Source: Bin5 sp965261695
GTDB taxonomy: Bacteria; Chloroflexota; Anaerolineae; Caldilineales; Caldilineaceae
Direction: 5' to 3'
Assembly (NCBI GenBank): GCA_965261695.1
Contig: OZ253474.1
Coordinates: forward strand, 496,001 to 560,000
DNA: 64,000 nt
Shown here: one piece after another, positions 52,694-61,743 of the stretch
Layout of the letters: each line of letters opens with the position of its first letter
Numbering within the stretch: position 1 is the first letter of the stretch
The notes under the pieces: generated by a model
The model's database searches: none
Seen by the model: only the letters and a program-made list of their open reading frames with translations
What the model was told of the DNA's origin: nothing
Made by a program: the position numbers and the translations under genes

Positions 52694-54055
52694 ATGGAAA
52701 TGCGTAAGATGACTCGCCGGGAGATTTTGAGGCTCATGACCGCAGGGGCTGCTGGCGCCTCCGTGCTTGGATCGGTTTCGTGTGTCGCGCCAGTGGAACC
52801 TGCGGCGCCCGCGGCTGAGCCGCCGAAAGATGGGTTTGACTACCGGCGCTTCGAAGGGGAGACTCTTTTCATACACGGTGAGAATCACCCCATTTCGGAG
52901 CTCGTGGCCGAGGTCGAAGAAGAGTTTGATGCACTGACTGGCATCAAACTCGAGTGGGAGCTGGCTCCGGAAGCGCAAGCTCGACAGAAGACGCTTCTCT
53001 ACATGCAAGGCAATGACACCGGCCTTGACGTGTGGGAAACGGCGATTCCGATTGAAAAGCTGAAGTTTCAGAGCGAGGGCTGGTATTTCGCGATCAACGA
53101 CTTTCTCAAGGACCCGAACGTCAGCGACCCCAGTTGGGATGCCGACGATATCGCTGCCGCCGGCTGGCAGTGGGTAACCATGGACAACGGTGACATTTAC
53201 GCGCTGCCCTCGTTTGTGCCACAGATTATCTACGCCTATCGCAAAGATCTGCTGGAGGAAAAGGGCCTCGAACAGCCGAAGACGCTGGAAGAGATGGAAG
53301 CCGTCGCCGACGCACTCCACGATCCGCCCAATGTGTATGGAATTACCATGCGCGGCAAGGCAGCAGTCTGGGTTATGTGGGGGGCCTTCCTGTGGAACAT
53401 GGGCGGGAGTTGGCAGGATGAGGACGGCAACCTGGCAATTGCTACCCCAGAGGCGGTCGCGGCGGCTGAGACGTATGTACGGCTTCTCCAGAAGTACGGT
53501 CCGCCAGGGTCAACCGGATATGACTGGCTCGAATGCAGTTCACTGTTCAGCCAAGGCCAGGCAGCGATGTGGGTAGATGGTTCTGACCTGATCGCGAAAT
53601 CCGAGGACCCCGAGAATTCGGTGATCGCCGACAAGATCGGCTACTCCCTGTTGCCGGCAGGGCCGGGAGGACAGTTCGGTCCGGTGGCCTGCGTTGGCTG
53701 GGCGATCAGCCCGTTCAGCCAAAAGAAAGAGGCAGCCTTCTACTTCCTTCAGTGGGCGACCAACAAGAGTAACCAACTCAGGGCCATGATCAGCGGCTCG
53801 CCAGCTGCTCGGGTTTCCGCTTGGGAGCACCCCGATTTCGCCGCCAACAGCCTCGTGCCGCAGGACTGGATCGATACCTGCGTAGAATCGTTGAAGGAGG
53901 GTGTGGCAGTGCCCATGATTCCGGAAATCATTCCGGTCAATGAATTCGGCGAGGCGGTTGGAAACGCTCTGACCCGGGCGATCGAAGGCGGCGACGTTGC
54001 AAAGCTGCTGCAAGATGCCCAGGATGAGCTTGAGCCTGTCATGCGCAGTTCGTAA
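52694..54055 (+). CDS. Sugar ABC transporter solute-binding lipoprotein (family 1)
   Basis: A 453-residue protein behind CGAGGAGGGGG. It has a twin-arginine-like motif (MTRREILR) and a lipobox ending at C30 (GSVSC). The mature part shows EEEFDALTGIKLEWELAPE, NDTGLDVWETAIPIEKLKF, QGQAAMWVDGSDLIAKSED and QKKEAAFYFLQWATNKS, typical of family 1. It forms a complete transporter with the permeases at 54293 and 55225. The whole module lies between direct repeats derived from an RbsC-like gene. Confidence 0.92.
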   Translation: MEMRKMTRREILRLMTAGAAGASVLGSVSCVAPVEPAAPAAEPPKDGFDYRRFEGETLFIHGENHPISELVAEVEEEFDALTGIKLEWELAPEAQARQKTLLYMQGNDTGLDVWETAIPIEKLKFQSEGWYFAINDFLKDPNVSDPSWDADDIAAAGWQWVTMDNGDIYALPSFVPQIIYAYRKDLLEEKGLEQPKTLEEMEAVADALHDPPNVYGITMRGKAAVWVMWGAFLWNMGGSWQDEDGNLAIATPEAVAAAETYVRLLQKYGPPGSTGYDWLECSSLFSQGQAAMWVDGSDLIAKSEDPENSVIADKIGYSLLPAGPGGQFGPVACVGWAISPFSQKKEAAFYFLQWATNKSNQLRAMISGSPAARVSAWEHPDFAANSLVPQDWIDTCVESLKEGVAVPMIPEIIPVNEFGEAVGNALTRAIEGGDVAKLLQDAQDELEPVMRSS

Positions 54056-54292
54056 AGGATCGTCAGGCCGACTGCGCCGCGGCAAATGTTCAAAAGTCCA
54101 CACGTGTGCGAATACTGCCTGCTTCGCAAGGCCTGCAAGAATCGGCGTTCAGAGTACATCCCTGGCTCCTGTCCTGCGGATTGAGGGCAGGGGCCAGGGC
54201 GAAGGACCAAACCCGGGAAGAGAGTGAAATGATCCTGTCACGTCTGCCGACCAGGGCATCCCAGTTGCATGTATGGCTGCAAAGGGCCGAGC

Positions 54293-55231
54293 ATGCATGA
54301 GTCACAGGGTGATACTGGCAGGGCCGCAGTTAGCAATCTTCATCGATGGCGCCCGAAGGCCCTAGGCGATTGGTTTGAGCGCCAAGCCGGTCTGTTCTTC
54401 ATCGCCCCAGCTGTCTTCGCCGTGCTGTTGCTCATCGGTTATCCCTTGATCTGGAACTTATACATGAGCCTCCAGAAATGGGAACTCGGTACCCGTCCCC
54501 CAGAGTTCATCGGCCTCGCCAACTACGTCACCGCCCTGTCGGCGCCCAGGTTTCATCAGGGCGTCGTCAAGACTTTGCATTATTCGGCACTTGCAACATT
54601 TATACCAACACTCCTGGGGCTGGGCGCCGCGCTCGCATTCAACCAGCGGTTCCTCGGGCGCGGCCTGCTGAGGTCGGTTTTCGCATTGCCGATGATGGCG
54701 ACACCAGTCGCCGTGGCTCTCATCTGGCAATTAATGTATCACCCGGCGCTGGGCGTATTCAACTACCTGCTGAGCCTGGTCAATCTACCGCCCAGCCTAT
54801 GGGTTGCCTCGTCCCAAACAGTCATTCCCAGCGTTGCGCTGGTGGAATCTTTTCAGGCTACACCGTTTGCCGCGCTCGTCCTGCTTGGTGGGCTGGCAGC
54901 CTTGCCCCCCGGGTTGTACGAGGCGTCCAAAATTGACGGAGCCAACGCCATCCAGAGATTCCGCTACCTGACATTCCCTCTCATTTGGCCTTACATCATC
55001 GTCGTTGTGCTGATTCGCTCCATTGACGCGCTCAAAGCCTTCGACGCCATTTTTGTACTGACCCAGGGCGGACCGGGGCGCGCATCCGAAACGATCAACA
55101 TCTTGCTCTTCTTGCAAGCGTTCAACTTCTATCACGTCGGCTACAGTTCGTCCATGGTGGTGATGCTCTTCGTGCTGGTTGTTGGGGCAGCTTTGATACT
55201 GACTCGAGTGAGAAGAGATCCATCATGGTAG
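54293..55231 (+). CDS. Carbohydrate ABC transporter permease, MalF type
   Basis: A 312-residue permease; I take the ATG at 54293 (AAGGG upstream) over one at 54269. The first helix is LFFIAPAVFAVLLLIGYPLIW. The EAA loop is YEASKIDGANAIQRFRYLTF, slightly unusual in having S-K for the second alanine, and LTQGGPGRASETINILLFLQ follows. It overlaps the MalG gene by seven bases. The gap of about 240 bases after the binding-protein gene holds no further gene. Confidence 0.9.
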   Translation: MHESQGDTGRAAVSNLHRWRPKALGDWFERQAGLFFIAPAVFAVLLLIGYPLIWNLYMSLQKWELGTRPPEFIGLANYVTALSAPRFHQGVVKTLHYSALATFIPTLLGLGAALAFNQRFLGRGLLRSVFALPMMATPVAVALIWQLMYHPALGVFNYLLSLVNLPPSLWVASSQTVIPSVALVESFQATPFAALVLLGGLAALPPGLYEASKIDGANAIQRFRYLTFPLIWPYIIVVVLIRSIDALKAFDAIFVLTQGGPGRASETINILLFLQAFNFYHVGYSSSMVVMLFVLVVGAALILTRVRRDPSW

Positions 55232-56097
55232 GTCCAAGCGCATTGGGGCAACCACGGGACGAGCGACAAAAGGTTGCTTTGCAATTCAGATTTGTCGGCA
55301 AGATCGCCTTCTGGTTGGTGATTCTGGGGCTCATGCTGCCCTCTCTTTTCTTCTTTTTCTGGATGATCTCGCTCTCTTTCAAGAGCCAGGTGGAGAATAC
55401 GGCCTACCCACCGATCTTTCTTCCGAGCAATCTCGGGCTAGAGAGCTATGCCGAGGTGTTTCGCAAGCATCCGTTTCCACAATATGCAAGAAACAGCATC
55501 GTGGCCGGGTCTGGAGCAACCAGCCTCGCGCTGTTGATTGGAGTTCCTGCTGCCTATGGAATCGTCAAGTGGAGACGCTACGAGATGGCCTTGCTGATCT
55601 TGCTTGCCAGGTTAGTGCCGCCGATGAGCTTTCTGATACCCTGGTTCGCCGCAAGCCGCAGCTTGGGCCTGGCCAATAGTTACTTTGCGCTCATACTGGG
55701 TCACATGGTCGGCGGTCTGCCGCTTGTGGTCTGGATCATGATCAGTTTCTTCGAAGACCTGAATCCCGAATTGGAAGATGCAGCGGCCGTCGACGGGTGC
55801 GGTCCCTACGGAAGCTTTTTCAGAATCGCTCTGCCCTTGACGCTTCCAGGCCTTGTTGTTTCGGCAATCATGGCGTTTATAACCTCCTGGAACGACTTCA
55901 TGTTCTCCGTAGTCCTATCGGGACCGAAAACACGGACACTTCCGGTTGCCGTCTATAACATGCTGAGCTTTGAAACGGTAAACTGGGGCCCGCTGGCTGC
56001 AGCTACGATCATGGTTACGATGCCGGCGGTGTTGCTAACGCTCTTCATTCAACGCTATATTGTGGCTGGATTGACGGCTGGCGCGGTAAAGGGCTGA
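55225..56097 (+). CDS. Carbohydrate ABC transporter permease, MalG type
   Basis: A 290-residue permease whose ATG lies inside the end of the MalF gene (ATGGTAG). Helix one is FWLVILGLMLPSLFFFFWM, followed by SLSFKSQVENTAYPPIFLP. The EAA loop reads EDAAAVDGCGPYGSFFRIAL; the C-terminus RYIVAGLTAGAVKG is typical. It is the last gene of the intact transporter module between the direct repeats. The broken RbsC-like gene begins 40 bases later. Confidence 0.91.
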   Translation: MVGPSALGQPRDERQKVALQFRFVGKIAFWLVILGLMLPSLFFFFWMISLSFKSQVENTAYPPIFLPSNLGLESYAEVFRKHPFPQYARNSIVAGSGATSLALLIGVPAAYGIVKWRRYEMALLILLARLVPPMSFLIPWFAASRSLGLANSYFALILGHMVGGLPLVVWIMISFFEDLNPELEDAAAVDGCGPYGSFFRIALPLTLPGLVVSAIMAFITSWNDFMFSVVLSGPKTRTLPVAVYNMLSFETVNWGPLAAATIMVTMPAVLLTLFIQRYIVAGLTAGAVKG

Positions 56098-56136
56098 GGA
56101 AGAGTTTGCAAAATAGGTTGCTGTTCCCAATCAACG

Positions 56137-57225
56137 ATGACGTCTTCTTCACCTGCAAGCAATCCATCCACTGACACGCCGCGCAATCGGGGTAGGTTGA
56201 AGGCCCTGGGCTTATTTCCTCCTGCAAGAGCCGCAGGTCATACTCACGCTTGCCCTAATCGTGCTGATGGGTATTTTGAATCCCCGCTTCCTGACGGTCC
56301 GCAACCAGATCAACGTACTGCGGCAGTCATCCATTGACGGGATTGTGACCGCCGGCGTCTGCTGGGTGTTGATCAGCGGGAGTTTTGACCTTTCGGTCGG
56401 TGCGATTGTATCGCTGATCAGAGTTACCATGGTCGCGATGCTGGAGCGCGGCAACGGAATCGTCTTCACTTGCGTGTACGGTCTCGGGATGGGGCTGGTC
56501 GCAGGCGTATTCAATGGTCTTCTGGTTGACAGGTTGAGGGCGAATCCCATGCTGACCACGCTGGGAACGATGACGATCTTCCAAGGAGTCGCCCTGCTGA
56601 CGGCGGGCGGCTACTACTGCAGAGTGCCGCGCGATAGCGCTTTCAACCTGATTGCCGATGGGTTTGTCGGGCCAATTGCCGTGCCCACAATCATCTTTCT
56701 GGGGCTTGCGCTCGTCATGCACCTGAGTCTGTCGGAAACCTCCCTGGTCGCCAGGGTCTACGCGATCGGCGAGGATGAGAAGGCGGCCAAGCTGGCGGGG
56801 GTTCCGGTCCCGTCCTACCGGATCCTCATGTCCATTGCGACGGACTCAGCCCGGCGGATGCCGCCATGGTGGTCAGCGCGCGCGCCGGCTCCGGCCACCA
56901 CTTTGTCGGCTTGAACTACGAGTTTCATGCGATCACGGCGGCTGTCCTGGGTGGGAACTATATCTTCGGCGGCAGGGTCAGCGTTGCCAGAGGTGTCTGG
57001 GGTGCAATTCTTGTCGCCTTGCTCAACAACTCGCTGACAATCCTCAGATTTGAACCGGCGACTCAGCTGGTCGCCCAAGACATCGTTACGGCGAGCTTGG
57101 CTGCAATCCAAGAAAGGGCAGGGAAAAGATGGTGGAGACGGAGCAAATCGAGAGCTGATGAGAAATGGACGACGCAAAGTAAGCCTTGCCGCTTCGGCGA
57201 ACTTCTGCGACGGGCGGGGGCTTAA
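56137..57225 (+). pseudogene. Ribose-type (RbsC-like) permease with two frameshifts
   Basis: The reading frame changes twice. From the ATG at 56137 it encodes NRGRLKALGLF; an extra T near 56213-56216 then shifts it, and the next frame gives FLLQEPQVILTLALIVLMG through VCWVLISGSFDLSVGAIVSL to YRILMSIATDS. Near 56855-56866 a second shift leads to VVSARAGSGHHFVGLNYEFH and AAVLGGNYIFGGRVSVARGV, the typical second half of RbsC. Together they cover a nearly full-length permease that once transported ribose or a similar sugar. It cannot be translated as one protein. The N-terminal part is duplicated at 52091. Confidence 0.87.
56217..56538 (+). repeat. Direct repeat, right copy (322 nt)
   Basis: Partner of 52091-52412, in the same orientation and part of the broken RbsC-like gene. 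Confidence 0.85.
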
Positions 57226-58019
57226 ATGAGTGAAGAGCTGAGGCAAGCAGGACAGATCTCAGGCAGGACTATAGGTTGGGCGGAACTCCCCCAGTGGCTG
57301 ATCGAGTACCAGGCCTTTGTCCTCTTGGGGATAGCGTTCACGTACGCGGTGCTATTCGTTCCGTTCTTTGCAACGGAGCGCAACATCACGCAGATGACAA
57401 CGCAGTTCTTTATCGATGGCATCATCTCGATCGGCCTGACAATTCTGATGATCGCCTGGGAAATCGACCTCGGTGTCGGCGCCACGATGGCGTTTGGCGG
57501 CGTAAAGTTTGCTCTCGCCCAGGATTTGGGCGTCCTGCTTGCCGCGCTGCTTGGCATACTGGCCGGAGCCGGCGTCGGCATGGTCAATGGCTTCTTTGTA
57601 ACCAAAATGAAGGTCAACTTTTCTATCGCCACGCTCTTGAGCATGGTGGCAGTGCAAGGGATGACATTCATCATCACTGACGAAACGACGTTCTACGGCC
57701 ATGCCGAAGGGTTAGGCTGGATGGGTTCGGCGAAGTTGTGGATTTTCGAATTCCCGGGGTGGGCGTGCGGGAAGCCAACACGCCGTTGCGCTTGATCAAG
57801 GACCTGCGCGATGAAAGGCATTCAATCGTCCTCATCACGCAGCGCGTGCCGGACATTTTGGCGATCGGCGACCAGGCCATGGTCCTCAAGGGAGGGCGGA
57901 GACAGGGTGTACTGAACGTCTCTGAAGTTGGGTTGGACGATGTTGTTGAGTTGATCGTCCGCGGCCGGGCGGACGCGGAATCGGACGAAGACGCGATGGA
58001 GTATCTCTCGTTCGGTTAA
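57226..58019 (+). pseudogene. Half of a second RbsC-like permease joined out of frame to the end of its ABC ATPase
   Basis: From the ATG at 57226 a second ribose-type permease runs for about 175 codons (PFFATERNITQMTTQFFIDG, IAWEIDLGVGATMAFGGVKF, VGMVNGFFVTKMKVNFSIAT) and then breaks off near 57755. From about 57760, in another frame, the sequence becomes the C-terminal part of a sugar ABC ATPase: GVGVREANTPLRLIKDLRD, SIVLITQRVPDILAIGDQ, then VGLDDVVELIVRGR to 58019. The Walker A and B sites are missing. An internal deletion must have removed the end of the permease and most of the ATPase. This is the only ATPase sequence in the window. Confidence 0.85.
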
Positions 58020-58136
58020 AGCATCCACACCGGAGTTCAGTGGCCAGCAAGCAGCCAGATTTTAGATCAGCGGTCACAAGTCACACGCAATTTCCTTCCG
58101 CCATTCGCCACAGAAGGCAAGATCGAGAGGGAGCAG

Positions 58137-59732
58137 ATGTTCGACTACATCATCGTTGGTGCGGGTTCTGCGGGCGCGACCCTGGCAGCGCGTCTCTCGG
58201 AAGATCCAACTGTTTCCGTTCTGTTGCTCGAAGCCGGCCCCGACTACCGTTCGCATGAAGCGCCGGCGGCCATGCAGAGCCACAATCATGGCGAAATCTT
58301 ATTGGCTGAGAAATACCAGGAGATATACCAGTGGCCGGGTCTTATGGCGCGGCGCAGCGAGGTGCAGGGGCCGCGCGCGTTTGTGCGCGGGCGCGGCGTG
58401 GGCGGCAGTTCGGCCATCAACGGCCTGATCGCCCTGCGCGGCGAGGCGGACGACTTCGACCGTTGGATGAGGATGGGCTGCGACGGCTGGTCGGGCGAAG
58501 AGGTCTTGCCATACTTCAAGCGGTTGGAGGACGATCTCAACTTTGACGACCCGGCGTACCACGGCGGCGGGGGCCCGATCCCGCTTTTTCGAGCGCCGCT
58601 TGAGGAGTGGGGGCCGGTCGATAAGGCGTTGCGCGATGCCGCTCTCGACCTGGGCTACGGTTGGGAAGACGACTGCCATGCGCCGGGCAGCACAGGCATA
58701 TCACCCGTGGCCTTGACGATTAAGAACGACATTCGCGTCTCGACCAACGATGCCTACTTAGAACCGGCGCGCGATCGTCCCAACCTGGAAGTCATCGGCG
58801 AGGCGCTGGTTGATCGTATCGAGTTTGAGGGAGGCCGCGCCGCGGGCGTGCGTCTGCATGCCGCCAACGATGGGGCAGAACGGCGGGCGAATCAAAGCTC
58901 TATGTCGACCTTGCGGGCAAGGGAGATTCTGATTTGCGCCGGGGCAGTATACTCGCCGGCCATCCTGATGCGCTCGGGCGTCGGTCCTGGTCATGCCCTG
59001 CGTGGGCTAGGCATCACTCCCATCGTGGATCTGCCGGGGGTGGGCGAAAATGTCCTGGATCACCCGGCGGTCGGGCTTCACCTCACCTTGCGCGCTGAAT
59101 CCCAAGCCGGAAATCCGCACGCGCGCCGCACCAATTGCTGCGTCCGCTATACGTCAGGGCTTGCCAACACCGGTTTCAACGACATGCTGATTGCCAGTTG
59201 CAACGTGTACGGCATTGAGGGGGACGCGCTGGCGCGGGGCGTGGTCGTCGTGTCAGTTTTCCAGGCCTTCTCCAGGGGTCGGCTGCGCATATCGTCGCCC
59301 GATCCGGCGGTCAATCCGGTCATTGAAGAGCGCATGCTCTCGGACGAGCGCGATCTGATCAGGCTGCGGGAAGGCGTCCGGAAGCTGTTTGAGATTGGCC
59401 GGCATCCCGCATTCTCGGAGATTGTTGAAGACATGTCGGTTGGGGATCCCCTCAGCGGAAGTCCACGAAGCATCGAGAGCTTTGCGACCGACGCGCAACT
59501 CGATCAGTGGCTTCTGCAAGAGTGCGCCGACTGCTATCACATCGTCGGAACGTGCCGCATGGGGGCGGTGGACGATCCGTACGCGGTGGTTGACCCAGAC
59601 TGCCGCGTGATCGGCGTTGACGGCTTGCGCGTAATTGACGCCTCGATCATGCCGGAAGTGCCGCGCGCCAACACGCATCTGACCACGGTGATGATCGCCG
59701 AGCGTATGGCGGAGTTGCTCAGACGAAGTTAG
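58137..59732 (+). CDS. GMC-family oxidoreductase (choline dehydrogenase-like flavoprotein)
   Basis: A 531-residue FAD enzyme behind GAGAGGGAGCAG. The dinucleotide-binding opening is FDYIIVGAGSAGATLAARLS, with VLLLEAGPDY after it; FVRGRGVGGSSAINGLIALR is the GMC signature 1 and CAGAVYSPAILMRSGVGPG signature 2. The C-terminal active site has CYHIVGTCRMG and the N-x-H pair in RANTHLTTVMIAERM. Such enzymes oxidise alcohols or sugars. It stands before an epimerase and PhyH genes in a plus-strand group and probably oxidises a sugar or polyol. The electron acceptor is unknown. Confidence 0.92.
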   Translation: MFDYIIVGAGSAGATLAARLSEDPTVSVLLLEAGPDYRSHEAPAAMQSHNHGEILLAEKYQEIYQWPGLMARRSEVQGPRAFVRGRGVGGSSAINGLIALRGEADDFDRWMRMGCDGWSGEEVLPYFKRLEDDLNFDDPAYHGGGGPIPLFRAPLEEWGPVDKALRDAALDLGYGWEDDCHAPGSTGISPVALTIKNDIRVSTNDAYLEPARDRPNLEVIGEALVDRIEFEGGRAAGVRLHAANDGAERRANQSSMSTLRAREILICAGAVYSPAILMRSGVGPGHALRGLGITPIVDLPGVGENVLDHPAVGLHLTLRAESQAGNPHARRTNCCVRYTSGLANTGFNDMLIASCNVYGIEGDALARGVVVVSVFQAFSRGRLRISSPDPAVNPVIEERMLSDERDLIRLREGVRKLFEIGRHPAFSEIVEDMSVGDPLSGSPRSIESFATDAQLDQWLLQECADCYHIVGTCRMGAVDDPYAVVDPDCRVIGVDGLRVIDASIMPEVPRANTHLTTVMIAERMAELLRRS

Positions 59733-59794
59733 GACGAATCTAACGGTTGCCAATGCCACTTGTGGCAGCAGGAGCCAGACAGGAGCGATCGAAA

Positions 59795-60778
59795 ATGACC
59801 AAGAGTCTCGTTGTCGGCGGTTCGGGCTACATTGGACGCGAGCTTGTGCGCCAACTCGCGGCGGGCGGGGACGATGTGTTCGTATTTGGGCGCTCAGCGC
59901 AGCCTCCGGATATGCCGGGCAGGTTTTTGCAGGGCGATATGACGCAGCCCGACACGATTGGCGCGGCCCTCGGAAGCCACAAATTTGATCTCATCTACCA
60001 TGTGGCATCCCTGCCGGGCGATACCGGTGACCCGCTGCAGATGGTCACGGTCAACTTGCTGGGGTTGACCCACCTGCTGATCTACGCGCGCGATACGGAC
60101 GTAAAGCGTTTTGTCCTTTCCAGCAGCGTTTCAGCCTATGAGTGGTATCCGGCCACGAAGTTCGCCCCGCCCGACTACATGCCGGTTGATGAGGAGCATC
60201 CAGCGCGTCCCAAAGACACTTACGCTTCCACCAAGCTCATGCAGGAGATCCTGGCGATGACTTTCTATCATCAGTACGGGCTGCCGGTCACTGCCCTGCG
60301 CCTGACGGCGGTGGCCGGGCCGGGCGGGCGGGGCGGCGGGCGCGGCTGGCGCGAGTTCGCGGAGATGCTGGCGGAGGGCGAGTCGGTCCAGATCCCCCAC
60401 TTTTCGATGGACGAGTTGTGCCACTATGTTGACCTGCGCGACACGGCGCGCATGCACATCGCGGCGGGGGAGCATCCCAACGCGCCGGGTGAGGTGTTCA
60501 ACTGCTGCGGTCCCGGTCCCACGCGCGGCTCCGAATTCGCCGCTATTCTGGAGAGCGTCGCGCCCGGAATCCAGATCAACACCGGCTTCCCCTGGAGTAT
60601 GGCGCAGGGCGGCGAGATCGAATTTGACATGTCCAAGGCCAAGCGGCTGCTCGATTTTTCGCCGCGCTACACGCTGCGGGATACAATCCAGAGTATCAAG
60701 GACTGGGTCGACGCCGGCGGGCTAGAGGAGGACCGGCCGGAGCGCGACAGCGCCTTTTCCAGCGGCGTGCGCGATTGA
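59795..60778 (+). CDS. NAD-dependent epimerase/dehydratase (extended SDR)
   Basis: A 327-residue protein from the ATG at 59795 behind AGGAGCGATC. The cofactor motif is VVGGSGYIGRELVRQL, and the active site Y-x-x-x-K is in DTYASTKLMQEIL with upstream serines in FVLSSSVSAYEW. The C-terminal half includes ELCHYVDLRDTARMHIAAGE and PGEVFNCCGPGPTRGSEFA. The family acts on nucleotide sugars or free sugar derivatives. With a GMC oxidoreductase before it and a PhyH remnant after it, a catabolic role is more likely than one in cell-wall synthesis. Confidence 0.9.
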   Translation: MTKSLVVGGSGYIGRELVRQLAAGGDDVFVFGRSAQPPDMPGRFLQGDMTQPDTIGAALGSHKFDLIYHVASLPGDTGDPLQMVTVNLLGLTHLLIYARDTDVKRFVLSSSVSAYEWYPATKFAPPDYMPVDEEHPARPKDTYASTKLMQEILAMTFYHQYGLPVTALRLTAVAGPGGRGGGRGWREFAEMLAEGESVQIPHFSMDELCHYVDLRDTARMHIAAGEHPNAPGEVFNCCGPGPTRGSEFAAILESVAPGIQINTGFPWSMAQGGEIEFDMSKAKRLLDFSPRYTLRDTIQSIKDWVDAGGLEEDRPERDSAFSSGVRD

Positions 60779-60855
60779 AGAGCGAGGCGCGGAGATTGAC
60801 CAGGCGTCACGCCCCTTGTGTGCGCCCTCCGCCTCGCAGGCGAGAGAGGGAACGA

Positions 60856-61740
60856 GTGGATACCATCGCCATCGACAAGCGGGAACAGTTCATCAGGGAC
60901 GGCTTTGCCGTGTTTGAAAGGGTCCTTGAACCGGAGTTGGTCGCCAGGCTGAGAAGCTCTAGCGACGGGATTCTCGACCAGCAGGAAGATGAGCACTTCA
61001 GAAAGATGAGCACTTCAGGCAGCAACGCACGACCGGCAGCATGGTGCTGATCGATTGGCCGATGGCCTATCAGCATGACGTGCTGGCCGAACTCATCGTC
61101 CATCCCAACGTGCTGGCCGCGCTGGCGCAACTTGGATTCGCTCAACCCAAGTTCGGCCATGGTCGCATCATCAGCAAGCCGCCGCACAGCCCGCCGCTAT
61201 TCTGGCACGAGGACGGGCGCTTTGGGGACGATCCGGTCAGCTATCCGTGGCAGCCGATCCAGTGTTTTCTCATGTTCTATCTGAACGATACGAGCGCGCA
61301 GAACGGCTGCCTGCGGGTGATATCGGGATCGCATCGCAAGCGGCACGCGCTGCATGATCAGGCGTCGCCCATGCACACGGATGAGATGAGAACCTATGCC
61401 AATCCGGAGAATGTGGCTTTTCGGCGAGCGGAGGGGGAGGTCGACGTGCCGGTGAAGGCCGGGTGACCTGGAGATGGGCTACGGCACGCTGTTTCACGCC
61501 GCGCACGCCAACCAGACGGACGTCCGTAGAACGGTGCTAACCATGTGGTACTACCCACACTTTGTGGACCTGCCTGGGCGCACACAGGCCACGACAAGTT
61601 TTCTGGAGGAAAACAACTGCGTGACTGCGACGCCGCTGCAGATTCGGCAGCAACTGCGGATGGAGCCGCTCAGGATGGTTTATGAGGGGAACGCCGAACC
61701 GATTGAACAGCAGTGGACACCGGGACCGGCACTGAAATAG
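60856..61740 (+). pseudogene. Phytanoyl-CoA dioxygenase gene with two frameshifts
   Basis: Three frames in turn encode a PhyH protein. From a GTG at 60856 comes REQFIRDGFAVFERVLEPEL; from about 61019 MVLIDWPMAYQHDVLAELIV, with the iron ligands in FWHEDGRFGDDP and LRVISGSHRKRHALH; from about 61463 MGYGTLFHAAHANQTDVRRT to the end. The first shift is caused by a 17-base tandem duplication (copies at 60988-61001 and 61005-61018, AAA between). The second is an extra G in GGCCGGGTGA at about 61461. All active-site residues survive, so the loss is recent. It is convergent with an intact PhyH gene that ends three bases beyond its stop. Confidence 0.87.
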
Positions 61741-61743
61741 GCG

